The notes: a model not told the origin generated them from the sequence alone. A DNA stretch of 64,000 bases from Desulfobacterales bacterium (GCA_030834695.1 JAUQXK010000127.1:1-64000), one strand, 5' to 3'. Positions 16,537 to 25,120 are shown, counted from the stretch's first letter. Numbers and translations: made by a program.

Positions 16537-17508
16537 ATGACATCACGACTCGCCGGCGGCTCGCTGAAAACAAACGCACTGGTTCCTGCAGCGAACAACG
16601 GTTCGCTGCCCGGAACCATTTTCAGCATCATCCGCTTCTCAACGCATGACGGCCCGGGAATACGTACCACCGTCTTTATGAAAGGCTGCCCGCTTGCCTG
16701 CTGGTGGTGCCACAACCCCGAAAACTGGCAGCATCTGCCGAGTGAACTCTACCGGGTCGAACGCTGCATCGGCTGCGGACGGTGCATTGCCGGCTGCCCT
16801 TCCGGGGCCCTCTCGGCAGGGCCTCAGGGAATTTCCACCGACCCTGGCCGTTGCGGACATTGCGGGCGCTGTGCCGATGCCTGTCCGGCAGAGGCACGCG
16901 AACGCACGTCACGGCGGGTCGACGCAGCCGATCTGGTCCGGTCCATCTCCAGGGATGCCCCTTTTTACGACCAATCCGGCGGCGGCGTCACATTTTCGGG
17001 CGGAGAGCCTCTTGCTCAGCCCGATTTTCTGCTCGACGCGCTGCAGCGGTGCGGCGAGCTTGAAATCCATCGGGTCGTGGACACTTCCGGTTATGCCGAA
17101 AGCGGCACGGTTCTGGCCGTAGCCCGGCACACCGATCTTTTTCTCTATGACCTCAAGCTCATCGACCCGCAACAGCACAGCATCCACACCGGCGTAGACA
17201 ACGCCCGGATCCTGTCCAATCTGCGGATGCTCTCGGAGTCGGGCGCGGCGATCGTCGTCCGCATCCCGCTGATCCCGGGGGTCAACGATGATGCGGAAAG
17301 CATCACCCGCGCCGGTGAATTCATCGCCGGGCTGCCGCGCAGCCATGCAGTGGACCTGCTGCCTTTTCACCGGGCCGCCGACGCGAAATACGCCAAACTC
17401 GGTCTCGGTTATCGCGGCGGAAGTCTCGCTCCACCGTCTCCGGGATGCGTGGCCGAAGCTGCTCGCCGGCTTTCAGATTTTGGCCTGATAGTGGGCATAG
17501 GAGGTTGA
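16537..17508 (+). CDS. Glycyl radical enzyme-activating radical SAM protein
   Basis: 323 residues from ATG 16537, chosen for the TGGAGA seven bases upstream; ATG 16519 has a poorly placed site. The SAM-binding [4Fe-4S] motif CPLACWWC (CX3CX2C) follows STHDGPGIRTTVF. Two ferredoxin motifs, CIGCGRCIAGCP and CGHCGRCADACP, mark the cluster-bearing activase class used by non-PFL glycyl radical enzymes. TFSGGEP is the conserved GGE motif. It abstracts a hydrogen from the partner's C-terminal glycine via the 5'-deoxyadenosyl radical. The partner begins 5 bp after its stop, with the ribosome binding site AGGAGG inside this gene's end. Confidence 0.95.
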   Translation: MTSRLAGGSLKTNALVPAANNGSLPGTIFSIIRFSTHDGPGIRTTVFMKGCPLACWWCHNPENWQHLPSELYRVERCIGCGRCIAGCPSGALSAGPQGISTDPGRCGHCGRCADACPAEARERTSRRVDAADLVRSISRDAPFYDQSGGGVTFSGGEPLAQPDFLLDALQRCGELEIHRVVDTSGYAESGTVLAVARHTDLFLYDLKLIDPQQHSIHTGVDNARILSNLRMLSESGAAIVVRIPLIPGVNDDAESITRAGEFIAGLPRSHAVDLLPFHRAADAKYAKLGLGYRGGSLAPPSPGCVAEAARRLSDFGLIVGIGG

Positions 17509-17513
17509 CGCGC

Positions 17514-19871
17514 ATGAACGAACGCATCCAGCGACTGCGTCAGGAAAGCCTGAACGCCGTACCCCGGATCTCCATCGAACGGGCGCGGCTGGTCACCGAA
17601 TTCTACCGCGAAAACGCCGGCAAGCATTCCACCCCCGTGCTGCGGGCTCTTGCCTTCATGCACCTGAACCGGCACAAAACCATCACCATCGGCCGCGACG
17701 AGTTGGTCGTGGGCGAACGCGGACCCGCCCCCAAGGCCGTGCCGACCTTTCCGGAGCTGACCTGCCATTCGGCGGAAGACCTTCGCATCTTGGATTCCCG
17801 GCCGATGACCCGCTACCGGGTCGACGAGGAGGATGTTCGCACCTACGAACGCGAGGTCATCCCCTACTGGCAGGGCCGCAGCATGCGCGACCGAATTTTC
17901 GGCCGCATTCCCGCAGCATGGAAACGGGCCTACGAGTCCGGGCTGTTCACCGAGTTCATGGAGCAACGCGCCCCGGGCCACACGGCACTCGACGGGACCA
18001 TTTACCGCAAGGGCATGCTGGACTTCAAACAGGAGATCGCCGAGCGCCTGGCCGATCTGGACTACCTGAACGACCCGGCCGCCGCCGACCGCGCCGAGCA
18101 GCTGAAAGCCATGGACATCGCCTGCGATGCGGCCATTCTCTTCGCCGAGCGTCACGCCGATCTGGCCGAACGCATGGCCGCCGACGAGACCAGCGCCGCC
18201 AGAACGGCGGAACTGCACCGTATCGCGGCGGTCTGCCGGCGGGTCCCGGCCCGGGCCCCCCGCGACTTGTGGGAAGCCCTGCAGATGTATTGGTTCGCGC
18301 ATCTATGCATCATCACCGAGCTGAACGGCTGGGACGCCATGACGCCCGGACATTTGGACCAGCACCTGCAGCCCTTCTACGAAAAGGGAATCGCCGACGG
18401 CGCGCTCACCCGCGATCAGGCCAAGGAGCTCATCAGCTGTTTCTGGATCAAGGTGAACAACCACCCCGCGCCTCCCAAGGTGGGGGTTACGGCCAAGGAA
18501 AGCGGCACCTACAACGACTTCACCAATATCAACCTCGGCGGCCTCACGCGCGAGGGCGCGAACGGGGTGAGCGACGTCAGCTATCTCATCCTGGAAGTGG
18601 CCGATGAGTTGCATCTGCTGCAGCCCCAGCCCAGCGTTCATATCAGCCTTCAGACCCCGGACCGCTTCCTGAAAGCGGCCGGCCGGGTCATCCGCAAGGG
18701 CTACGGCTATCCGTCCGTGTTCAACACCGACGAAACCGTCATGGAGATGCTGCGGGTCGGCAAGAGCATCGAGGATGCCCGCGAGGGCGGCTGCAGCGGC
18801 TGCATCGAAACGGGCGCGTTTGGCAAGGAAGCGTATGTTCTGACCGGCTATCTGAACGTTCCCAAGGTTTTCGAACTGGCCCTGAACGACGGCCGAGACC
18901 CGCTGACCGGCCGGCCGGTAGGGCCGGAAACAGGCGACCCGCGCACCTTCGCATCGTTCGACGAACTGTATGCGGCGTTCGAAACCCAGCTGGAGTGGGT
19001 CGTCGACCTCAAGATCCGGGTCAATAACCAGATCGAACGCATGTATGCCTTGAACTCGCCGGCCCCGTTCCTGTCGGTGGTCATCCACGACTGCATCGCC
19101 AAGGGGCGGGACTACTACGACGGCGGACCGCGCTACAACACGAACTACATCCAGTGCTGCGGCATCGGCACCGTCACCGACAGCCTGTCGGCGATCAACA
19201 CGCATGTGTATCAGAACCGATCCGTCTCCATGGAACGGCTGCTCAAAACCCTCTCGGACAACTTCGAAGGCGAAGAAACCCTGCGCCGGGCACTTTTGAA
19301 CAAGACTCCCTTCTTCGGCAACGACGACGACCGCGCCGACGCCATCATGCAGCGCGTCTACGCATCGCTTTTCGCCGCCATCGACGGCCAGCCGAACACC
19401 AAGGGCAGCACCTACCACCTCAACATGCTCTCAACCACCTGCCATGTCTATTTCGGCCGGATGTTGGGAGCCACGCCCAACGGCCGGTTGGCCGGAGCCC
19501 CTGAATCCGACGGGACTTCGCCGTCCCACGGGGCCGACCGCAACGGGCCGACTGCGGTGATCCAATCGCTCGCCAAGATGGATCAGATAAAATCCGGCGG
19601 GACCCTGCTCAACATGCGTTTTCTGCCCGGCATGTTGCAGTCGGAAAAAGATCTCGAGCAATTGACGCACCTCATCCGCACCTACTTTCGCATGAACGGC
19701 CACCACATCCAGTTCAACGTGGTGGACACGGACACCCTGCGCCGGGCCCAGGCCGCCCCGGCCGAATACCGGGACCTGCTGGTGCGGGTCGCAGGCTACA
19801 GCGACTATTTCGTGGACCTGGACCGCTATCACCAGGAGGAGATCATCAGCCGTACCGCCCAAAGCAAGTAG
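17514..19871 (+). CDS. Glycyl radical enzyme, trans-4-hydroxyproline dehydratase (HypD)-like
   Basis: 785 residues from ATG 17514 (AGGAGG upstream). The thiyl-radical Cys430 and acid/base Glu432 lie in GGCSGCIETG; the radical Gly761 is in RVAGYSDYF. The CxE pair marks the eliminase (dehydratase-type) branch rather than pyruvate formate-lyase. From memory, HypD has C434, E436 and G765, a constant offset of four. Its ligand-contact motifs APGHT, WDAxTPG, ESxTYxDF and LTGY are all present here. Against a simple HypD call, no proC (pyrroline-5-carboxylate reductase) is adjacent; instead a serine dehydratase and a sulfite-oxidase-fold protein follow. It could be a HypD relative acting on another hydroxylated amino acid. 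Confidence 0.75.
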   Translation: MNERIQRLRQESLNAVPRISIERARLVTEFYRENAGKHSTPVLRALAFMHLNRHKTITIGRDELVVGERGPAPKAVPTFPELTCHSAEDLRILDSRPMTRYRVDEEDVRTYEREVIPYWQGRSMRDRIFGRIPAAWKRAYESGLFTEFMEQRAPGHTALDGTIYRKGMLDFKQEIAERLADLDYLNDPAAADRAEQLKAMDIACDAAILFAERHADLAERMAADETSAARTAELHRIAAVCRRVPARAPRDLWEALQMYWFAHLCIITELNGWDAMTPGHLDQHLQPFYEKGIADGALTRDQAKELISCFWIKVNNHPAPPKVGVTAKESGTYNDFTNINLGGLTREGANGVSDVSYLILEVADELHLLQPQPSVHISLQTPDRFLKAAGRVIRKGYGYPSVFNTDETVMEMLRVGKSIEDAREGGCSGCIETGAFGKEAYVLTGYLNVPKVFELALNDGRDPLTGRPVGPETGDPRTFASFDELYAAFETQLEWVVDLKIRVNNQIERMYALNSPAPFLSVVIHDCIAKGRDYYDGGPRYNTNYIQCCGIGTVTDSLSAINTHVYQNRSVSMERLLKTLSDNFEGEETLRRALLNKTPFFGNDDDRADAIMQRVYASLFAAIDGQPNTKGSTYHLNMLSTTCHVYFGRMLGATPNGRLAGAPESDGTSPSHGADRNGPTAVIQSLAKMDQIKSGGTLLNMRFLPGMLQSEKDLEQLTHLIRTYFRMNGHHIQFNVVDTDTLRRAQAAPAEYRDLLVRVAGYSDYFVDLDRYHQEEIISRTAQSK

Positions 19872-19892
19872 ACCGGTATGCCTTGTACGAAT

Positions 19893-19939
19893 TTATGCAA
19901 AAACAGCCATTAATTGCATAAAAATATACAATATGGCTG
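19893..19939. other. Interleaved inverted repeats (pseudoknot-like arrangement) after the glycyl radical gene
   Basis: TTATGCAA (19893-19900) is complementary to TTGCATAA (19914-19921), and CAGCCAT (19904-19910) to ATGGCTG (19933-19939). The arms alternate A-B-A'-B', so the two stems either exclude each other or form an H-type pseudoknot. It starts 21 bp after the stop codon in otherwise AT-rich DNA. There is no U-run after it on the + strand, so it is not an ordinary terminator. Role unknown. Confidence 0.5.
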
Positions 19940-19964
19940 AACTCAAAAAAAATGGTGCCGAGTG

Positions 19965-20128
19965 AATCCGTCATTTCGACCACAGGGAGAAATCTATTTC
20001 TTGACCGCATGGCAGCCAGCAGATTTCTCGCTTAGCTTGCTGACCGGATGGTTGCGGTGCGCTGCCGCCGAAAACCCGCCCCGCCGAACCTCAGCTCAAG
20101 TTGAACCTGTTTACTTGCCGGAGTAATA
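19965..20128. repeat. Repeat-filled gap: inverted repeat plus inverted-repeat element copy B
   Basis: The 356-bp gap before the serine dehydratase gene holds two repeat pieces. GAGAAATCT (19987-19995) and AGATTTCTC (20021-20029) form a 9-bp inverted repeat with 25 bp between. From about 20053 to 20128 lies a one-ended relative of the dispersed element, ending in the exact terminal repeat TTGCCGGAGTAATA (20115-20128) and containing CCGAAAACCCGCC, which is shared with the copies at 34159 and 51733. Confidence 0.65.
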
Positions 20129-20227
20129 ATGGAACGTTGCGAGCCCATCCAAATTCGTCCGGAATAACAATCATCACATCACCCCATTTTTCTGATGAGG
20201 GAGATTTCGTGGAAGCGACATCTGGCC

Positions 20228-21793
20228 ATGGCGACTCCTCCCAGCATATTTAATGACGTCATCGGGCCGGTGATGCGCGGGCCGTCCAGCTCGCATTGCG
20301 CCGCCGCGCTGCGCATCGGCCGCATGGCGCGCGACCTGATGGGCGGCCGGATCGAACGGGTGCGGGTGGAGTTCGACTCGCGCGGCTCGCTGGCATTCAC
20401 CCACGCCAGCCAGGGCTCCGATATGGGCATCTTCGGCGGCCTGCTCGGATGGGATGCCCAGGATGAGCGCCTGCTCGACTCGGCCGCGGCGGTGGAACGG
20501 GCCGGCATCCAGATCGACATCCGCATCGGTGACTACGGCGACGCCCATCCCAACACCTTCCGGTTGACCCTCTCCAATTCCCGGGAGACCCATCGGATGA
20601 TCGCGCTGTCGACGGGCGGCGGCATGATCGAGGTAGTCGCGATCGACGAGGTTCCCCTGTCCATTGCCGGCGATTATTTCGAGACGCTCATCGCCGTCCG
20701 CGCCGTGGACATGGACATGCACGAAACCCTGAAGCGGAATGTGGCGGCCGAGGAAATCCTTCTGCATACCGGCCGCAGCGGCACCCTGATCGAGATCCGG
20801 AGCCGTGAACCTCTATCCGCGCCCGTTGCAATGCGACTCGCCGGTCTGAAGGAGACGGTCTGGATGCGAACGCTCGCGCCGGTGCTTCCGGTGCTATCGC
20901 GTCGCGGCCTGCAGGTTCCTTTCATCACCTGCAGCCAAATGATGGAATGGAACCGCGGCCGTCATCTCGACCTGGCCGCGCTGGCCACGGCCTATGAAAG
21001 CGCCCGCGGCGGCGGCGCCGAAGGCGAGGTGGAGGACCGCATGCGGGAGATCGTGGGCATTCTGCGGCGATCCCTTTCCCAGGGCATCGCGGGCACCCGC
21101 TTCGCAGACCGCATCCTCGGAGTTCAGTCCGCCGGTTTCAAGTCGGCCATGCAGAACGGCGCGCTGCTCGATGCCGGGATGCTCAACGCCATGATCCACT
21201 ACGTAACGGCCCTGATGGAGGTAAAGAGCGCCATGGGGGTCATTGTGGCCGCTCCCACGGCCGGCTCCTGCGGATGTCTTCCGGGCGCGGTCATGGCGGC
21301 CGCCGACGCCATGGGCCGGCCGGAGCGGGACATGGCCCGAGCCTTGCTGGCGGCCGGCATGATCGGCGTATTCATTTCGGCCCATGCCACGTTCGCAGCC
21401 GAGGTGTGCGGCTGCCTGGCCGAATGCGGAGCCGGGTCGGGCATGGCGGCGGCGGCCCTGGTCACCCTGGCCGGCGGCGGCGCGCAGCAGGCGGTGGACG
21501 CCGCGGCCATGGCGCTCCAGAACGTGCTCGGCCTGATCTGCGACCCCGTGGCCAACCGCGTCGAGGTGCCTTGCCTCGGCCGCAACGTGCTGGCCGCGAG
21601 CAACGCGCTCGCCTGCGCCAACATGGCCCTGGCCGGCTACGATGCCGTCATTCCGCTGGACGAGGTGATCGAGACCATGGACCGGGTGGGCAAGAGCCTG
21701 CCCATGGAGCTGCGCTGCACGGGCCTGGGCGGACTCTCGACCACTCCGGCTGCGAAGGCCGTCGAAAAGAGACTCTCCTCGCCGCAGATTTGA
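20228..21793 (+). CDS. Fe-S-dependent L-serine ammonia-lyase, single-chain (beta+alpha)
   Basis: 521 residues from ATG 20228; ATG 20195 is an in-frame alternative and neither has a good ribosome binding site. The N-terminal beta-type domain contains GPSSSHCAAALRIGRMAR. The C-terminal alpha-type domain has APTAGSCGCLPG, EVCGCLAECGAG and CDPVANRVEVPCLGRNV, whose cysteines hold the catalytic [4Fe-4S] cluster. The enzyme deaminates L-serine (or a related 3-substituted amino acid) to a 2-oxoacid and ammonia and is oxygen-labile. Fusion of both domains in one chain is normal for gamma/delta-proteobacterial SdaA. It follows the glycyl radical operon after 356 bp of repeats, so co-regulation is not certain. 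Confidence 0.85.
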   Translation: MATPPSIFNDVIGPVMRGPSSSHCAAALRIGRMARDLMGGRIERVRVEFDSRGSLAFTHASQGSDMGIFGGLLGWDAQDERLLDSAAAVERAGIQIDIRIGDYGDAHPNTFRLTLSNSRETHRMIALSTGGGMIEVVAIDEVPLSIAGDYFETLIAVRAVDMDMHETLKRNVAAEEILLHTGRSGTLIEIRSREPLSAPVAMRLAGLKETVWMRTLAPVLPVLSRRGLQVPFITCSQMMEWNRGRHLDLAALATAYESARGGGAEGEVEDRMREIVGILRRSLSQGIAGTRFADRILGVQSAGFKSAMQNGALLDAGMLNAMIHYVTALMEVKSAMGVIVAAPTAGSCGCLPGAVMAAADAMGRPERDMARALLAAGMIGVFISAHATFAAEVCGCLAECGAGSGMAAAALVTLAGGGAQQAVDAAAMALQNVLGLICDPVANRVEVPCLGRNVLAASNALACANMALAGYDAVIPLDEVIETMDRVGKSLPMELRCTGLGGLSTTPAAKAVEKRLSSPQI

Positions 21794-21866
21794 CTTTTCG
21801 GACGACCTCTGGAATGCTCCAAGCCGAATCAGGCTTCGTCCTTTGTTCCCCGCCAAGGAGGCCCCC

Positions 21867-22910
21867 ATGAAAGACGAAATGCGCATCATGGCGGAGCGGC
21901 CCCTCAATGCCGAAACCCCCGCTGCAGCTCTCCGCTCCTGGATCACCCCCAACCGGCTGTTCTTCGACCGCAACCAGGGTGCGATTCCGCGGCGGCGCAT
22001 TTCCCTGGCGCGCTGGAGGCTTTCCGTGGAAGGTGAGCTCGAAACTCCGCTGGTGCTCTCCTTTGAGGACATCCGCCGAATGCCCAAGGCCATCGCCGCC
22101 GACACTCTGGAATGCTCGGGCAACGGCCGCTCCCTCCTTGCGGAAAAATCCGCCGGCAACCCTTGGACCGTCGGAGGAGTGGGCAACGCCGTCTGGGGAG
22201 GGGTTTGGCTGCGGGATGTGCTGAATCCGGCCGGCCTGAAGCCAGCGGCGGCGCACGTGGCCTTCGAGGGTTTCGACCGGCCGCTGGGTGCTGCCGGCGT
22301 CAAATTCATCCGCAGCATCCCGCTCGAAAAGGCGCTTTCCACCACCCTGCTCGCCTATGAAATGAACGGCGAGCCGCTGCCTCTCAAGCACGGCTATCCC
22401 CTGCGCGCGCTGGCCCTGGGCTGGACCGGCGCCAACTGCGTCAAGTGGCTGAGCCGCCTCACGGTCATGGACCGGCCGTTCGCCGGGTTCTTCATGGACA
22501 ACGTCTACCGGGTGTTCCAAAAAGGCCAGGATCCCGCCGCCGGAGAACGCGTCGCCGGCATGAAGCTCAAAGCCATCATCACCCAGCCGCTTCCGGGCGA
22601 AACGCTGACCGCCGGGACGATCGTGGTCCTCGGCGCGGCCTACGCCGGCCCCGAACGCGTAACAGGCGTGGACCTATCGTTTGACGGCGGGACGACCTGG
22701 AAGGCGGCGCAATTCATCGGACCGGATGAGCCCTTTGCCTGGCGCCAGTGGCAGGTTGTCTGGACGGATGCCGGCCCCGGAGAATACACCCTGATGGCCT
22801 GCGCGACGGACGCGCGCGGCCGACGGCAGCCCCTGCAGGCCGAATGGAACGTGCTCGGCTACGGCAACAACGGCGTGCGCGAGCACGCCGTCAGCATTAG
22901 GATTACGTAG
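21867..22910 (+). CDS. Sulfite oxidase-fold molybdopterin oxidoreductase
   Basis: 347 residues; AAGGAGG six bases before ATG 21867 sets the start. The Mo-coordinating Cys is in TLECSGNGRSLL, followed by GGVGNAVWGGVWLRDVL and the C-terminal Mo-co dimerisation (Ig-like) domain from about residue 225 (VDLSFDGGTTWKAAQF). There is no signal peptide and no heme domain, so it is a cytoplasmic-looking member unlike SorA or plant sulfite oxidase. Sulfite is the default substrate guess, but cytoplasmic members are poorly known. It starts 73 bp after the serine dehydratase. Confidence 0.8.
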   Translation: MKDEMRIMAERPLNAETPAAALRSWITPNRLFFDRNQGAIPRRRISLARWRLSVEGELETPLVLSFEDIRRMPKAIAADTLECSGNGRSLLAEKSAGNPWTVGGVGNAVWGGVWLRDVLNPAGLKPAAAHVAFEGFDRPLGAAGVKFIRSIPLEKALSTTLLAYEMNGEPLPLKHGYPLRALALGWTGANCVKWLSRLTVMDRPFAGFFMDNVYRVFQKGQDPAAGERVAGMKLKAIITQPLPGETLTAGTIVVLGAAYAGPERVTGVDLSFDGGTTWKAAQFIGPDEPFAWRQWQVVWTDAGPGEYTLMACATDARGRRQPLQAEWNVLGYGNNGVREHAVSIRIT

Positions 22911-22977
22911 CGCATAGGGCCAAAAAGCCGGTTTCCTGCCTTCAACTCGACGCGCTCTGCCCGTTGCCCTCTGCCGA

Positions 22978-23889
22978 TCAATTTAGATCGACGGGCTTCC
23001 AGACGCCCCCGTCATCCCACAAGCGCGAAAACGGCGCTCCGACCGGCAGCAGGCTTTGGGACAATTTGCCGGCCTCGATCCGCAAGTCCGTTTGGCCGTA
23101 CATCGGATCCCATGGCTCGATGATGACCGCACCCCGGCCCTTTCCCAGCGCAACCAGCCGCGGGAAGATCGGCTCGCCCCAGCCCCGATGCCGAAGTCCC
23201 TGCTCCAGATGTTCCAGGGATGCATAGCCCATCAACTCGTGCAGCGTCACCAGCGTCGGCGGGCTCAACGGCGTCCGGCCGTCCATGTTCTGCGTCAGGG
23301 CCTGCCGCGCGCTGACCCACAGGCCTTCGGTGGTCTCACGCGAATCCGGCCGACCGGCCTGGCCCGCGGGCAGGATCGCCATGAAAAAGCGGGTGTCGAA
23401 GCGCCGCGGCATGCCCACGGGGGTAACCCAGTGCGCCCAGGGCCAGAGCGCCGAGAGCGTCAGGATCCAGCCCTCGGCCGCCGCCCCCTGCCCCAGCCAA
23501 TCCGGCGGGAGTCTCTCCAGGCAACGGCGTTCGTCTGCTCGCTGCAGGGCTGCTGACCCGGCGGCCGCGGTCGAAGCGAACAGGACCCCGGCCTCCTCGA
23601 AGGTTTCACGGATCGCGGCGACCGCGTATCGCAAGGCGAGGGAGCGATCGAGATCTCGGCCCAGCCGCGTGCTGAGCGCCGGCGGGGCTACATCCACACG
23701 GCTGGCCCAGAAGTCCTCATCGCCATCGGCCGGCTCCACGAGCCCGCCGGGAAAAACAAAGAGGCCGGGCATGAATCGGCTCTTCGGGCTGCGGCGCAAC
23801 AGATAGGTCTGCAATTCACCGGCGTGCTGCCGCACCAGGATCAGCGTGGCGGCCTGGGGAAGCGCCGAGGGCCCCGGATCGATAACCAT
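22978..23889 (-). CDS. Nudix hydrolase-like protein (NUDT19 type)
   Basis: 303 residues. The Nudix region is split in the manner of NUDT19/RP2p CoA hydrolases: FMPGLFVFPGGLVEPAD near residue 40, then a roughly 30-residue insertion before RETFEEAGVLF. The catalytic Glu pair is present. These enzymes cleave CoA or acyl-CoA species, but the bacterial members are mostly untested. The C-terminal half (TTEGLWVSARQAL, then MYGQTDLRIEAG) matches the long form of the family. It lies just upstream of the ABM gene's stop on the same strand order (ABM first, then this gene). Confidence 0.75.
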   Translation of the reverse strand: MVIDPGPSALPQAATLILVRQHAGELQTYLLRRSPKSRFMPGLFVFPGGLVEPADGDEDFWASRVDVAPPALSTRLGRDLDRSLALRYAVAAIRETFEEAGVLFASTAAAGSAALQRADERRCLERLPPDWLGQGAAAEGWILTLSALWPWAHWVTPVGMPRRFDTRFFMAILPAGQAGRPDSRETTEGLWVSARQALTQNMDGRTPLSPPTLVTLHELMGYASLEHLEQGLRHRGWGEPIFPRLVALGKGRGAVIIEPWDPMYGQTDLRIEAGKLSQSLLPVGAPFSRLWDDGGVWKPVDLN

Positions 23890-23898
23890 TTGACCGGC

Positions 23899-24207
23899 TC
23901 ACGCCGGGGTGAGCACGTGAAGGCTGATGTTCTTGACGATGTCCTTGACCTTTTCACGGTAATTCAGCATGTGGGGGGTCTTGAGATGAGTCTGCAGATC
24001 CGCGAGGCTCTCCCATGTCTCGACGAGCGTCACCACATCCGGCCGCAGGTCCACCTGCACCGGGATGCCGGACTCCACATCCACCGTCGGCACGTAGGCG
24101 ATGCAGCCTTTTTCCGCCAGGACGTTGGGCACATTGGCCTTCAGGATCCCGAGATACGTCTCGCGCATCCCCGGTTTGACTTTGATCGTGGCAATGACGT
24201 GAATCAT
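23899..24207 (-). CDS. Antibiotic biosynthesis monooxygenase (ABM) domain protein
   Basis: 102 residues from the ATG at 24207 (GAGGAG seven bases upstream). The small ferredoxin-like fold is recognisable from MIHVIATIKVKPGM, GCIAY, LVETWESLADLQTHLKTPHM. ABM/YgiN-type proteins act on quinones or as small oxygenases/isomerases. In an anaerobe the latter or a scavenging role is likelier. It ends 10 bp before the Nudix gene begins, so the two probably form a transcript. Confidence 0.8.
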   Translation of the reverse strand: MIHVIATIKVKPGMRETYLGILKANVPNVLAEKGCIAYVPTVDVESGIPVQVDLRPDVVTLVETWESLADLQTHLKTPHMLNYREKVKDIVKNISLHVLTPA

Positions 24208-24314
24208 GACCGCTCCTCTCGATGGGCTTTTTGCGACCATACTCGTCTTGCCGGTGAAGGTCAATCGGCTCCGGCGTCTTTCTTTTGCGGTGCGGTTGTG
24301 GTATGCTTTTTCTA

Positions 24315-24346
24315 ACGTGCCCGGATCTCGGGCACGTCGTTTTTTG
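24315..24346 (+). terminator. Rho-independent terminator-like hairpin upstream of the DedA gene
   Basis: ACGTGCCCG (24315-24323), loop GATCT, CGGGCACGT (24329-24337), then CGTTTTTTG. The U-run is on the + strand, although the genes to its left are on the minus strand. It therefore either ends a transcript entering from the left or acts as an attenuator in the dedA leader. Confidence 0.7.
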
Positions 24347-24451
24347 ATTCAAACCCACTGGTGACGCCTATCGTCACTTACGAATGCCCTCTTCTCCCCC
24401 GTTGCCGATTGATGAGGGAATCCGACTGCGAATGACACAGGGAAAGATTCA

Positions 24452-25120
24452 ATGGAAGCTGTCACCTTCTTGATCGACTTCGTTCTGCACATCGATCAGC
24501 ATCTCCAGGTGCTGTGCGCCAATTATGGCCTCTGGGTGTATGCGATTCTTTTCATCATCGTTTTTTGTGAAACCGGGCTGGTGGTGACCCCGATCCTGCC
24601 GGGCGATTCGCTCCTGTTTGCGGTGGGGTCGATGGCCGCCATCGGCGCCATGGACGTCACCTGGGTGATCCTGGTCCTGGTCGCGGCGGCCATCCTCGGC
24701 GATTCGGTGAACTATTCGGTCGGCAATTTTTTCGGCCCCAAAGTCTTCCATGAAGAGCACGGCCGATTCCTCAACAAGGAGTACCTGCGCCGCACCCACG
24801 CCTTCTACGAAAAGCACGGCGGCAAGACCATCATCATCGCCCGGTTCCTGCCGATCATCCGCACGTTCGCGCCGTTCGTGGCCGGCATCGGCAGCATGAC
24901 CTACCCGCGCTTTCTGTTCTTCAACGTCTTCGGCGGGGTGCTGTGGGTGCTGCTCTTCGTAATGGCCGGCTACTGGTTCGGCAACATTCCCGTCATCAAG
25001 AAGAACTTCAGCCTGGTGATCATCGCTCTGGTGCTGATCCCGGGCATCCCCAGCGTGGTGGAGTTCATCCGCATCCAACTCGCCCGCCGCAAGGCGAAGT
25101 CGGCGCCCCTTGAGGGCTGA
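24452..25120 (+). CDS. DedA-family inner-membrane protein
   Basis: 222 residues with about five hydrophobic segments. Family signatures are ETGLVVTPILPGDSLLF near residue 45 and ARFLPIIRTFAPFVAGIGSM near residue 130. DedA/SNARE-associated proteins are proposed undecaprenyl-phosphate or phospholipid transporters needed for envelope integrity. AGGGAAAG precedes ATG 24452. It stands alone between a terminator-like hairpin and the kup riboswitch promoter. Confidence 0.9.
   Translation: MEAVTFLIDFVLHIDQHLQVLCANYGLWVYAILFIIVFCETGLVVTPILPGDSLLFAVGSMAAIGAMDVTWVILVLVAAAILGDSVNYSVGNFFGPKVFHEEHGRFLNKEYLRRTHAFYEKHGGKTIIIARFLPIIRTFAPFVAGIGSMTYPRFLFFNVFGGVLWVLLFVMAGYWFGNIPVIKKNFSLVIIALVLIPGIPSVVEFIRIQLARRKAKSAPLEG

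Noticed and set aside
17445-17513. Upstream start for the glycyl radical enzyme
   Set aside because: It lies inside the activase gene without similarity; ATG 17514 has AGGAGG upstream and matches the family N-terminus.
17514-19871. Choline TMA-lyase, isethionate lyase or pyruvate formate-lyase
   Set aside because: PFL has adjacent cysteines in place of the CxE pair seen here. The residues around the active site (GCSGCIETGAFGKEAY, APGHT, ESGTYNDF) follow the HypD pattern better than CutC or IslA as I remember them.
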